Source: Methanosarcinaceae archaeon
GTDB lineage: Archaea > Halobacteriota > Methanosarcinia > Methanosarcinales > Methanosarcinaceae
Direction of reading: 5' to 3'
NCBI GenBank assembly: GCA_030611265.1
Contig: JAUWQD010000001.1
Coordinates: 105,154 to 169,153 of the forward strand
DNA: 64,000 nt
The first letter of the stretch is position 1; every line of letters begins with the position of its first letter. Both the position numbers and the translations under genes were made by a program. Shown one piece after another: positions 25,208-33,375 of this stretch. The notes below the pieces were generated by a model. It saw only the letters and a list, made by a program, of their open reading frames with translations, did no database searches and was not told where the DNA came from.

Positions 25208-25960
25208 TCACATCAACATCTCTTTGTGCGCATCAATCTGGTTTTTTACGATTTTGTCAAGTGTGACAGTTTCTTCCGGGGATATGTTAAAAATATCATT
25301 TATTTTAGAAACATTTGATGTAAATAAAGGTTCCAGTATCAATTTATTGTCCTTTATGCTGTAAGTGATCTGTTTTTTTTCTGTGGGGTCTTTTAATTGG
25401 ATTGTATCCTCGTTGATGTGGAGTACAATATCATATTGTGGGGAAAGCAATTTTTGCATATTGGTGCCAAGTAGATTGGATTCAATGGATGTGATTATCG
25501 TGACACTAGGATCTTTATTGTTTAGCAGGGTCGATTGAAATTTCATAAATGCTGTACCGCTGTTTTGTATTCCTGTTTTGCCCGGATTGTCTAAAACAAG
25601 TATGTGCTCACCGTTTTTCATTAGCTTATGTACATTTCGCATTATTGGGGAAAAGTTAGTGGGTGCACAGATTATGGTGTGTTTATCGTTTGCAATATTG
25701 CTTACTGTGTCAATAATGTTGGTGGAATTTGTAGTACATCCAAAATAGTCGAGTCTTTTTTTGACCATATTTGCCGGCTCGTCCCAACATATCCATGTTA
25801 ATGGAGTTTTATGCCAGTTCAGTATTTCGGATACCAGGCAGTACGTCAGTTCCGGCATGGTTGCATTTTTTTGGTATATTAAAAGGACATTTTTATGATG
25901 GGCGGCATCGGTGATCCTTGCTGCCAATTCATTTGAAATGTCTGCTGTTGTGTTTTCCAT
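25208..25960 (-). CDS. RecA/KaiC-fold protein without a P-loop
   Basis: A 250-residue protein whose strand-helix pattern follows KaiC-like ATPases (NVLLIYQKNATMPELTYCLV at the place of the P-loop strand, HTIICAPTNFSP, HILVLDNPGK at the Walker B place, VTIITSIESNLL), but there is no GxxxxGK[ST]. It resembles haloarchaeal DUF7504-type proteins, degenerate KaiC relatives that often pair with motility or regulation genes. ATG 25960 is chosen because a TTTATAAA box at 25985-25993 lies about 28 nt upstream and would give a leaderless start; ATG 25975 is the alternative. Nearby TGCACAATT sites suggest shared control with the KaiC/MinD locus. Confidence 0.6.
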   Translation of the reverse strand: MENTTADISNELAARITDAAHHKNVLLIYQKNATMPELTYCLVSEILNWHKTPLTWICWDEPANMVKKRLDYFGCTTNSTNIIDTVSNIANDKHTIICAPTNFSPIMRNVHKLMKNGEHILVLDNPGKTGIQNSGTAFMKFQSTLLNNKDPSVTIITSIESNLLGTNMQKLLSPQYDIVLHINEDTIQLKDPTEKKQITYSIKDNKLILEPLFTSNVSKINDIFNISPEETVTLDKIVKNQIDAHKEMLM

Positions 25961-25975
25961 CGGTCGAAGTATCAT

Positions 25976-26597
25976 TGCTAAAGTATTTATAAATATTGAA
26001 CAGGTTTTTGGTTTTAGTTATGTGGCAAGGGTTATGCCCATAGATGTTTGCAACAGGTGCACAATTGCAAACACTTATCTCTTATCAGTACAATTATGTG
26101 CTGTAAGAAATTGGAAGGCCATGTTAACTTATTCTATTCACACCACCCATCCAAAAATGTGGTCTTCTGTCCTTCTTATTGTTCATTTTTTTTTTATGTT
26201 TTTTTGTTTAATATTCGATTGTGTGAGTGGGATTTGTACATTTGATGCAATTTAGACATTCCTAATTGACATATTATTTGCGCAGCATTTGATATATTGC
26301 AAAACATTTGTGTATGAATTGTCACTATTATGTATTGTATGTGTGTTCGAAGCGAGTTATGTGGTTTGATCTGCTTCGTGTAAACTATAAGAAAATCGCT
26401 CGCTTCCGCTTGGATTTACTTAGCGTACACATCTAAAATAGGTGATAAAAACAGAATGCAATCAGGAAATTGATATGTTAAACTATGTGATATATGCGAG
26501 TATGGGAATATTGTCATCTGCATTGATGGTTTCTTTTATCAAGATACGAAATATCGTGTAAAATGGCGATCCTGATCGAATACGTGCCAGTTTATTT
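25976..26597. other. Gene-free AT-rich region with operator-like sites and a diverged hairpin repeat
   Basis: No convincing gene is seen. It holds the TATA box of the minus-strand gene (25985-25993), half-sites GTGCACAATTGC at 26057 and ATTATGTGCTG at 26091 resembling the 23916 repeats, a long T-rich stretch at 26178-26214, and at 26384-26425 (minus strand) a diverged copy of the dispersed hairpin repeat (AAATCC, AAGCGGAAGCGAG, GATTTTC, then TTATAG). Confidence 0.5.
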
Positions 26598-26861
26598 TTG
26601 CGGTATGGTGTGTTCAAACGAACTATTTTGTTCATCATAGATAGTATGACCTTTATTTTTTTCGTGCAGGTAATCAACATGTTATTTGGGTTGCAATACT
26701 TGACAATTTTTTATCACCAAGTTATGATCATTGCAAGTTTGATATGTTTGATCGTAATTGGTTATGCTTTTATACATCTCAATCAAACGGTAACGTTCAA
26801 AAGCTACAATCCGGCGCGCAATGAACTTGAACGCTGGATATATGGTGATGATCGACGATGA
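26598..26861 (+). CDS. Possible small two-helix membrane protein
   Basis: An 87-residue frame with two hydrophobic stretches (residues 8-30 and 38-60) and a charged C-terminus (NELERWIYGDDRR). No family is recognised and no clear ribosome site precedes the start. It lies directly before the chemoreceptor remnant and may be a membrane part of a decayed gene rather than a functional protein. Confidence 0.3.
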   Translation: MRYGVFKRTILFIIDSMTFIFFVQVINMLFGLQYLTIFYHQVMIIASLICLIVIGYAFIHLNQTVTFKSYNPARNELERWIYGDDRR

Positions 26862-26907
26862 TTGGTTTTATTTTTGTTTAGGCTGTTTTTTGTGTCTGTG
26901 GTTCTTG

Positions 26908-27108
26908 GAAATTGCCGAAGAATCCGCGGCAGGTGCAGAGGAAGCATCTGCTGCTGTTGAGGAGCAAACTTCGTCCATGGAAGAGACGGCACAGTCTGCG
27001 CAGGAACTGTCTGGCATAGCAGAGAAATTGCAGGCAGTTGCAGCACGTTTCAAATTGGATTCTTCTGCTAAGGTGGTTACGAAAGAAGATACGGGAGCAA
27101 ATGAATAA
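26908..27108 (+). pseudogene. C-terminal tip of a methyl-accepting chemotaxis protein
   Basis: The last 66 residues of a chemoreceptor: IAEESAAGAEEASAAVEEQT, then MEETAQSAQELSGIAEKLQ and a lysine-rich tail. These heptads are the C-terminal methylation-helix region. The preceding codons in the same frame are unrelated hydrophobic sequence, and no signalling hairpin or transmembrane part is present, so the 5' portion has been lost. Confidence 0.8.
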
Positions 27109-27135
27109 GGGGACAAAGGTTCCCTTTTATTTTTT
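27108..27135 (+). terminator. Terminator after the chemoreceptor remnant
   Basis: AAGGGGAC and GTTCCCTT pair (one G-T wobble) around a 4-nt loop and are followed by a T-rich stretch. It survives from the original receptor gene. Confidence 0.65.
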
Positions 27136-27147
27136 GGAGGTGTATCT

Positions 27148-27348
27148 ATGAGTGAAGATATTTCAATACATGATGCGGAATCCACGGATGATCTGTTGCA
27201 ACTTGTTATTTTTCAGCTTGGCGGCGAAGAATTTGGCGTTGAGATTATGCAGGCGCAGGAGATTATCCGTATGCTCGGCATTACTCGCATTCCGCAATCT
27301 CCCGAGTATGTGGAGGGTGTCATCAATTTACGAGGGAAGATTATTGTA
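27148..27348 (+). pseudogene. cheW: CheW, N-terminal half only
   Basis: The first 67 residues are a good CheW: LQLVIFQLGGEEFGVEIMQ, then IIRMLGITRIPQSPEYVEG and VINLRGKII. The normal continuation (a D-R-x-R strand and the second SH3-like barrel) is missing; the frame runs from codon 68 into unrelated sequence that encodes transposase-like protein on the other strand. GGAGG lies 8 nt before ATG 27148. CheW couples receptors to CheA, so this copy should be inactive. Confidence 0.85.
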
Positions 27349-27525
27349 CAGCGTCTTCTGCTCTTCAAGCTTCAGATCTTTGTCATCAAAAAGATAGAAG
27401 GTATAGTTATCGAACTTCTTTTTCCCACACCTTATCAAACGTTTGTGATATGTGAAATGCTCATTAAGATGAATGCGGTTTTTATAGTGCCGACTGTTTC
27501 TCCTTGTAGGAAGTATGTACGACAT
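27349..27525 (-). mobile_element. Fragment of a transposase-like gene interrupting cheW
   Basis: On the minus strand this segment encodes about 58 residues with RLIRCGKKKFDNYTFYLF, then DDKDLKLEEQKTLY, a pattern like the region before the last catalytic Glu in IS1634/IS4-type transposases of methanogens. It has neither end of a transposase and no terminal repeats were seen, so it is an old fragment. Its edge at 27348/27349 coincides with the break in cheW. The bases from 27526 to 27750 contain no gene. Confidence 0.45.
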
Positions 27526-27750
27526 CTGTTAGGAGAAGAGTGCCAGTGTTTATTTCGATACGTTTCATTAATATTTGATATATATTAATACATATCAAGT
27601 TTACGGTGAAAAGAACAAGATGGCCCAAGATGATTAAAAAATCAAGATTTAAGACGAATGAACACTGGTTATAATTGGGTAGCTAAGCAAATACAGATAA
27701 ATAAACCTAAAAAAGAAACACTAAATACCGATTGCTGCATCTTATATTCC

Positions 27751-28470
27751 ATGAATACTGACGCTGTACGCAAATCATTCGACTGGATAAAAACCCGGCA
27801 GCCAAGTTCCGCAAAGGAACTTTCCCGCGTTGTTACCGCTGGCAGCCTGTGGGGCATACCAAACAATGATAATACAGCGCACCTGATACGCATGAAACAG
27901 GACGGCGCGTGGAATGATTCTATTCGGGAAACTGCGCGGGCGTGTTCTGCTCTCGCGGGCATAGGAATCACGTTTAACGATTCGAAACAATGGCTTTTGA
28001 GCCACCAGCACGAAGATTCGTGGAATGAGGAGGTGTACGACACGACATACGCACTGGCGGCTCTTGCCGATATGGGTGAATCGAATGAGGGTGGGTGTCG
28101 GTGGCTTGTCGATAACTATTGCGCAGAGTGGGAGCATGTGGGCACAACGGCTCTTATCATCACTGCATTGTGGAAGCAGAATAAACTCTCTGGCAGTGGT
28201 GCGTATGGAGATTTTATCAACGAGCGCGCGGAATGGATACTTTCACAGCGCGAGACGGACGGTGGCTGGAAGTTCATATCTACGAGCAATATCGTGATGC
28301 AGGCGCTGATGCTTGTGGGATTCAAGGATGAACTTGATGCGGATATTCAGTGGTTGCTTGGGGAGATGAATGAGAATGGGGCGTGGGGAAAGGGGGGAGG
28401 AGATGTTACTGCTACGGCGCTGGGGTTGACCACGGTTGGACAGTATTATTTGCAAACAAAATTCTACTAA
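27751..28470 (+). CDS. Toroid-repeat (squalene cyclase/prenyltransferase-like) protein
   Basis: A 239-residue protein built of about five repeats of the terpene cyclase/prenyltransferase alpha-toroid: AWNDSIRETARACSALAGIG, SWNEEVYDTTYALAALADMG, WEHVGTTALIITALWK, GWKFISTSNIVMQALMLVG and AWGKGGGDVTATALGLTTVG. The repeats carry the QxxDGxW-like QDGAW and TDGGW signatures. The acid DxDD motif of squalene-hopene cyclases is absent, and the length is less than half of a cyclase, so substrate and activity are open. ATG 27751 is the likely start. A nitroreductase follows 16 nt downstream. Confidence 0.75.
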   Translation: MNTDAVRKSFDWIKTRQPSSAKELSRVVTAGSLWGIPNNDNTAHLIRMKQDGAWNDSIRETARACSALAGIGITFNDSKQWLLSHQHEDSWNEEVYDTTYALAALADMGESNEGGCRWLVDNYCAEWEHVGTTALIITALWKQNKLSGSGAYGDFINERAEWILSQRETDGGWKFISTSNIVMQALMLVGFKDELDADIQWLLGEMNENGAWGKGGGDVTATALGLTTVGQYYLQTKFY

Positions 28471-28486
28471 AACATGAGGATTTACA

Positions 28487-29059
28487 ATGCTAAAAGACAC
28501 CATCACAAAAACCAGAGCCTGCCGCAGATTCAAACAGGATATCCCTATTGAACCACAAACCCTGCGACAACTCATAGACCTTGCAAGGCTTTCTGCCTCA
28601 GCCGCCAACTTTCAACCATTAAAATATATATTATCATGCGAACCCGAAAAGAACGGGCAGATATTTCCGCATCTCTCATGGGCCGGATATCTAAAAGACT
28701 GGAAAGGTCCACAAGATGGAGAAAGACCATCTGCTTACATCATCGTGTTGGGAGACAATGAAATTAGCAAGTCGTTTGAATATGATGCAGGAATTGCAGT
28801 TCAAAGCATCATGCTCGGTGCAACTGAAAAAGGGCTGAGGGGCTGTATTATCGGTTCGATCAAGCGACAGGAACTGCGCCGCACCCTCAACATTCCCGAA
28901 AGATTCGAGATACTTCTTGTCCTCGCTCTTGGTGTGCCCGCCGAAACAGTGTTGCTCGAAAACGTAGATGATGATAGTGGTGACATCAAGTACTGGCGCG
29001 ACGAAAACGATGTACATCATGTGCCAAAACGGCGGCTAAATGATATCATTATCAATTAG
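28487..29059 (+). CDS. Nitroreductase-family FMN protein
   Basis: A 190-residue nitroreductase-fold protein: TRACRRFKQDIPI is the N-terminal FMN phosphate site, ARLSASAANFQPLKYI the flavin-side helix, and GLRGCIIGSIKRQELR the late FMN loop, with a VLALGVP strand. Such proteins reduce diverse substrates with NAD(P)H or act as flavin destructases and dehydrogenases. Its short distance to the toroid gene suggests joint expression. Substrate unknown. Confidence 0.88.
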   Translation: MLKDTITKTRACRRFKQDIPIEPQTLRQLIDLARLSASAANFQPLKYILSCEPEKNGQIFPHLSWAGYLKDWKGPQDGERPSAYIIVLGDNEISKSFEYDAGIAVQSIMLGATEKGLRGCIIGSIKRQELRRTLNIPERFEILLVLALGVPAETVLLENVDDDSGDIKYWRDENDVHHVPKRRLNDIIIN

Positions 29060-29166
29060 CCACAATTTCACAACACTACCAGAAGCGTGAAAGAGTAGCC
29101 TTTATAATAAACAAACACAATTACTACATAAGAAAAACAAAACATTTCAACACAAGAGGAATAATC

Positions 29167-30018
29167 ATGCCTTTAGTCACAAATAAAGAAGTACTGGATG
29201 CCGCAAACGAAGGCGGATACGCAGTTGGGGCGTTCAACATCAACAATATGGAAATTGCACAGTCAATTGTAACCACCGCATCAGAAATGAACGCACCTGT
29301 AATTCTTGCAGCAAGCCAAGGTGCCATCAGTTATGCGGGTATTGAATATCTTGAAGCCATAGCAAAGATCGCAGCATCCAAAACGGACACACCTGTGACC
29401 CTGCACCTTGACCATGGTACGGATTTTAATGTTATACTGCAGTGTATTCGACACGGGTTTACTTCTGTGATGATCGATGGTTCACATCTGCCTTTTGAGG
29501 AGAACATTGCGCTGACAAAACGAGTCGTTGAAGTGGCACAACCCTGCGGGGTGTCCGTTGAGGCGGAACTCGGACGGCTTGTAGGTATTGAGGACAACAT
29601 TTCCGTTGATGAAAAGGATGCCGTATTCACACGTCCTGATGAAGCAGTGCAGTTTGTTGAAGAGACTGACGTGGACTCGCTTGCAGTTGCAATCGGAAGT
29701 GCACACGGAATATATAAAGGCGAACCTAAACTTGATTTCGAGCGGCTTGAGAAAATAGACAACAAAGTTGACATTCCACTCGTGCTACACGGCGCATCCG
29801 GCATACCTGAAAAGAGCATCGTCAAGGCTGTGAAACTTGGAATTAACAAGATCAATATCGATACCGAAATTCGTCTGGCATTTCGGGATGCGGTCAGGAA
29901 AGTGGTCACTGAATCAGATGTGTACGACCCTCGAAAGATATGCGGACCTGCGCGGGATGCAATGAAAGAGGTTGTCAAATATAAAATAGGGATATTTGGC
30001 AGTGAAGGTAAAGCATAA
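29167..30018 (+). CDS. fba: Class II fructose-bisphosphate aldolase family protein
   Basis: A 283-residue zinc aldolase of the FbaA/GatY type. Zinc and catalytic residues are seen in HLDHG, SVEAELG, GSAHGIY and LHGASG. Class II aldolases are typical of bacteria; most archaea use class I enzymes or the bifunctional FBP aldolase/phosphatase, so a bacterial origin is likely although the gene is common in Methanosarcinales. AGAGGA lies about 7 nt before ATG 29167. It may act on fructose bisphosphate or a related ketose bisphosphate. Confidence 0.92.
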   Translation: MPLVTNKEVLDAANEGGYAVGAFNINNMEIAQSIVTTASEMNAPVILAASQGAISYAGIEYLEAIAKIAASKTDTPVTLHLDHGTDFNVILQCIRHGFTSVMIDGSHLPFEENIALTKRVVEVAQPCGVSVEAELGRLVGIEDNISVDEKDAVFTRPDEAVQFVEETDVDSLAVAIGSAHGIYKGEPKLDFERLEKIDNKVDIPLVLHGASGIPEKSIVKAVKLGINKINIDTEIRLAFRDAVRKVVTESDVYDPRKICGPARDAMKEVVKYKIGIFGSEGKA

Positions 30019-30026
30019 AGTGATAT

Positions 30027-30083
30027 CGAGAAAATTCTCCCTCCGGTCGAATTTACTCGCACTATATATTTATAAATATATAC
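30027..30083 (-). repeat. Dispersed hairpin repeat, copy D
   Basis: On the minus strand: an AT palindrome (TATATATTTATAAATATATA), GTG, then a 33-nt hairpin (30027-30059) with arms CGAG/CTCG, AATTC/GAATT and CC/GG around GGA, with GA on both sides of the inner pair. See copies at 55941, 56001 and 61967. It lies in the 90-nt gap between the aldolase and bactofilin genes. Confidence 0.75.
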
Positions 30084-30109
30084 AATAATAAACGTGGCAT
30101 GTGATCAAA

Positions 30110-30541
30110 ATGAACAACGAATTTATCAAGTACCATGCAGCTTCAGACACATATATTGTCCAAAAGAAAGCATATTTTGAGGATGCTGTGGCAATTGATG
30201 GTAACATGATGGTCGGGGCGGGCGCTAATTTTTGGAACGGGCTGACAGTCAGTGGCTCACTTGAACTTGGCAAGGGTTCGTTTGTCAAAGGTGATGTAAA
30301 GGCTGAAAATGCCATCATAGGATCGCGTACCAAGATCACAGGTAGCGTTGATGTTGAAAATGGGCTAACACTGCTCGATGAGGTAGCAATTGCAGGATCC
30401 GCGACCTGCGGAGGAGAGATGCTTGTGCGCCCCGGGTGTTCGGTCGCGTTTGCAAAGGCTGACAGCACTCTTGAACTTATCGGTAAGGTTGATGTCAAAG
30501 AGATCGAATCCGGTACAAAAGTGATCGTGCGCTCGGAATGA
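30110..30541 (+). CDS. Bactofilin/polymer-forming family protein
   Basis: A 143-residue protein of short beta-helix repeats with regularly spaced Gly and Val (VDGNMMVGAGANFWNG-type turns, SGSLELGKGSFVKGDVKAEN, IIGSRTKITGSVDVENG), as in bactofilin/DUF583 proteins that polymerise into filaments or scaffolds. No membrane segment is seen. ATG 30110 follows GTGATC by 4 nt; GTG 30101 in frame is possible. Confidence 0.8.
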   Translation: MNNEFIKYHAASDTYIVQKKAYFEDAVAIDGNMMVGAGANFWNGLTVSGSLELGKGSFVKGDVKAENAIIGSRTKITGSVDVENGLTLLDEVAIAGSATCGGEMLVRPGCSVAFAKADSTLELIGKVDVKEIESGTKVIVRSE

Positions 30542-30574
30542 TTCGCGCGCGATTGACTTTTTTTGGCTTTATTT

Positions 30575-31333
30575 TTATCTTTCCCTTTCCTCAGCTAGCA
30601 ATTTTAATACATGGTTTCGAAGCGCATTTGATTCAGGAGCTGTGCGGTCGCGTGGGCGTGGAAGATCAACATCGATAATCTCTTTTATTTTGCCGGGACG
30701 TGCACTCATTACAACGATCCGGTCGGCAAGGAATACGGCTTCGTCCATGCTGTGGGTTACAAACAGGATAGTGACATTCTTTTTACCCCATATTTCGAGA
30801 AGCTCATGCTGCAACGTGTTGCGTGTTTGTGCGTCAAGTGCCCCAAAGGGTTCATCCATGAGCAGTACCTGCGGTTCAGTTGCAAGCGCGCGTGCAATTG
30901 CTACTCTCTGGCGCATCCCGCCGGATAGTTCGTAAGGGAAACTGTTCTTGAACTGCTCAAGACCAACAAATTCGAGGTATTTTTCTGCGATCTTGATCGC
31001 CTTTTTCTTTTTTGTACCCTGCATCAGGAGTCCAAATGCGATATTGTCGATAACTGTCCTCCATGGAAAGAGGGAATATTCCTGAAATACCATGCCGCGC
31101 TTTGCATCCGGGACGGATATTTTTGTACCGTCAAGTAATATCTCGCCGGATGTGGGAGTATCAAGTCCGGCAATGATGCGCAGGAGTGTGGTCTTGCCGC
31201 AGCCGGATGGGCCTATGAAACAAACGAACTCCTTGTCCTTGATCTCAAGAGTTACATCATCCAGTGCACCTATTGGTGCTCCGTCCTCTTTTTTGAATGT
31301 TCGTGAAACATTGGTCACTGTAAGTCGGCCCAT
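30575..31333 (-). CDS. ABC transporter ATPase of the nitrate/sulfonate/taurine type
   Basis: A 252-residue TauB/SsuB/NrtD-type ATPase: Walker A GPSGCGKTT (residues 39-47), Q-loop FQEYSLFPWR, signature LSGGMRQR, Walker B VLLMDEPFGALD and switch HSMDEA. Its start abuts the permease stop. It drives uptake by the permease and binding protein encoded upstream. Confidence 0.93.
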   Translation of the reverse strand: MGRLTVTNVSRTFKKEDGAPIGALDDVTLEIKDKEFVCFIGPSGCGKTTLLRIIAGLDTPTSGEILLDGTKISVPDAKRGMVFQEYSLFPWRTVIDNIAFGLLMQGTKKKKAIKIAEKYLEFVGLEQFKNSFPYELSGGMRQRVAIARALATEPQVLLMDEPFGALDAQTRNTLQHELLEIWGKKNVTILFVTHSMDEAVFLADRIVVMSARPGKIKEIIDVDLPRPRDRTAPESNALRNHVLKLLAEERER

Positions 31334-32122
31334 TTACATCACAACTCCCTCGCGCCATTTAAGCAGTCGGTCATCCACGTAGTGCCTAAATACCCTGTCG
31401 ATAACAAGTCCAAGGAAACCGAGCAGCAGCATGTACACAAGAACAAAATCCATCTGGTGCAAGTGGTAGTGCCACCAGATCTTGTATCCAAGACCGTTGT
31501 TGCTGACTCCGAACATCTCTGCGGCGACAAGACACATCCAGCCTACACCCATAGCGATTCGCACCCCTGCTGCGATGGAAGGAAGTGCTGATGGAAGTGC
31601 CACATATCGTATGAGGTTTTTGTTACGCATGCACCCCAAAACCTTTGCAGCTTCTACATATACGACAGAAACGCTCTTAAATCCCGTGTAGGTGTTGATT
31701 ATAATGGGAAACACGGCACCAATAAAAACCACAAAACCGGCTGATTGATGCGTAAGTCCAAACCATATTATTGCAAAAGGGATCCATGCAAGCGGCGGGA
31801 TGGGGCGCAGAATCTCGATAATCGGATCAAAAATATGATTTGCACCCTTGAACCAACCCATTATTATGCCAATCGGAAGCCCGATAATAAATGCCAATAT
31901 CATTCCGATCAAAAAGTGAAGTAAGCTGACAGATATATCAGTATATAATGCACCATTTTTTATGACATTTAAAAATGATAACACGACATCAACAAAACTT
32001 GGAAGAAACAGTTTGTTCTTGACAAGCAAGTCTGCAATAAGTTGCCACATTGCAATTACAGTCAAAAGCGATATTGCTTCAAGACCTCTATTGCGTAATG
32101 CTTCCTTGTTTTTGATGTTCAT
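31334..32122 (-). CDS. ABC transporter permease of the nitrate/sulfonate/taurine type
   Basis: A 262-residue BPD-type permease with about six membrane helices. The cytoplasmic EAA loop reads EAAKVLGCMRNKNLIRYVALP, which contacts the ATPase. Together with the genes on either side it makes a complete importer. The substrate may be a sulfonate, nitrate-like anion, thiamine precursor or other small organic molecule. Confidence 0.93.
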   Translation of the reverse strand: MNIKNKEALRNRGLEAISLLTVIAMWQLIADLLVKNKLFLPSFVDVVLSFLNVIKNGALYTDISVSLLHFLIGMILAFIIGLPIGIIMGWFKGANHIFDPIIEILRPIPPLAWIPFAIIWFGLTHQSAGFVVFIGAVFPIIINTYTGFKSVSVVYVEAAKVLGCMRNKNLIRYVALPSALPSIAAGVRIAMGVGWMCLVAAEMFGVSNNGLGYKIWWHYHLHQMDFVLVYMLLLGFLGLVIDRVFRHYVDDRLLKWREGVVM

Positions 32123-32221
32123 ATGTCCTCTGGAATGTGAGAGGCGGATGCCTCCCTTCTCCGGAAACTAAATACGCTTTGTTTGTTAATGTATGTTACC
32201 TTTACTTAGGTTTTCAAAGAC

Positions 32222-33196
32222 TTATCCTATCACTGCTTCAAAGAAACTCAGATCGAATATGTCTTCTTTTGTAAGCGGTGTGTCGATGTACCCGAGATCG
32301 TACTGTACTGTGGTGTATTCAACTGTGGAATCCACTACCAGATTTGGATCAGATATCCATACACCGTCCCAATCTTCAAGAGACTTGTCTATCTTTTCGA
32401 CTTCCCATCCGGTTTTTGCAGCAAATATTGCACTTGCCTCATCAACATTATCTTTGTTGTATTCTGTTGCTTTTATGTGAGTTTTTACGATCTGCTCGAC
32501 AAGAGCAGGGTTTTCTCTTATGAGTTCACCGCTGACCACTAAAACACAGCATGCATGGCCCGGGGACATGTCACCCGATGCTAGAACTGGAACTCCATTG
32601 CCTTCACTTTCAATTATCGCAGGTGCCGGATGCGGCAGGAATACACCATCAACCCGTCCTGCTGAAATAGCGGTTATTGCATCACCCGGTCCCATTGCAA
32701 GTATATCGAGATCATTTTCCGGGTCGATATTGTTCTCTTCCAACCAGCTTCTCAAAAGTGTATCCTGAATGGTACCTGCAGGGAATGTTGCGATCTTCAG
32801 GCCTTTGAGGTCTTCGGGGCCCATGTATGGTATCTCGGGTCTAAGCACAAGGTTGGAACCCTGTGTCTGCACACCTGCAACGATCTTTGCATCAAGTCCT
32901 TTACTAAGAGCGGATATTACGGGAGCTGCCCCCACGTAAGCGACATCAAGGTCACCCGCAAGCATTGCCGTCATCTCAGGTGCGCCTGTTGGAAATTCAT
33001 GTTCATTTATTCCTTCTATGCCAAAAGGTGCGAGGTCTTCAGCCCACCAACCTTTTTCCATCGCAGTCATGTGTGCGATCTGGTGTGTGCTTGGCTGGTA
33101 ACCGATGTTGAGTTCGTTCGGAGCAGCGCATCCAGATACAAATGCCGCTGCCAATAGCATAATTGTCACAAATAATATTCCTTTGGTTCTAATCAT
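32222..33196 (-). CDS. ABC transporter substrate-binding lipoprotein (NrtA/TauA-like)
   Basis: A 324-residue periplasmic-type binding protein. The signal ends in VSGC (Cys23), a lipobox. The binding-fold motifs LNIGYQPSTHQIAHM, LAGDLDVAYVGAAPVIS and KIATFPAGTIQD place it in the NrtA/TauA/SsuA group. It is separated from the permease by 99 nt and begins the transporter unit; a regulator is divergent. Ligand cannot be told from sequence. Confidence 0.9.
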   Translation of the reverse strand: MIRTKGILFVTIMLLAAAFVSGCAAPNELNIGYQPSTHQIAHMTAMEKGWWAEDLAPFGIEGINEHEFPTGAPEMTAMLAGDLDVAYVGAAPVISALSKGLDAKIVAGVQTQGSNLVLRPEIPYMGPEDLKGLKIATFPAGTIQDTLLRSWLEENNIDPENDLDILAMGPGDAITAISAGRVDGVFLPHPAPAIIESEGNGVPVLASGDMSPGHACCVLVVSGELIRENPALVEQIVKTHIKATEYNKDNVDEASAIFAAKTGWEVEKIDKSLEDWDGVWISDPNLVVDSTVEYTTVQYDLGYIDTPLTKEDIFDLSFFEAVIG

Positions 33197-33375
33197 TCTG
33201 TCACCTCGATTGTAAAATGAATAATAGACTATTATATATTCGTTGGATAATCATATATATAGATTGTCTAAAAACAACTGATTATGTCCTAAAAGTATTA
33301 ATATGTTGGAATATATGTCCTGTTTTGGATAGAACTGTGTTGATTTCGAATTATAACTTTGCGAGAGGTTTAAAA

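Noticed and set aside
26483..26680. Minus-strand 65-residue frame
   Set aside because: No ribosome site, no family, AT-rich and antisense to another weak frame.
29331..30062. Long 243-residue frame antisense to the aldolase gene
   Set aside because: It is a shadow of the aldolase codons: Ser- and Ile-rich composition without motifs, while the plus strand carries complete active-site motifs.
33217..33375. N-terminal extension of the XRE-type regulator
   Set aside because: The 53 added residues are AT-driven and hydrophobic-cysteine mixed, with no family match; the ATG at 33376 has a ribosome site and begins the conserved part.
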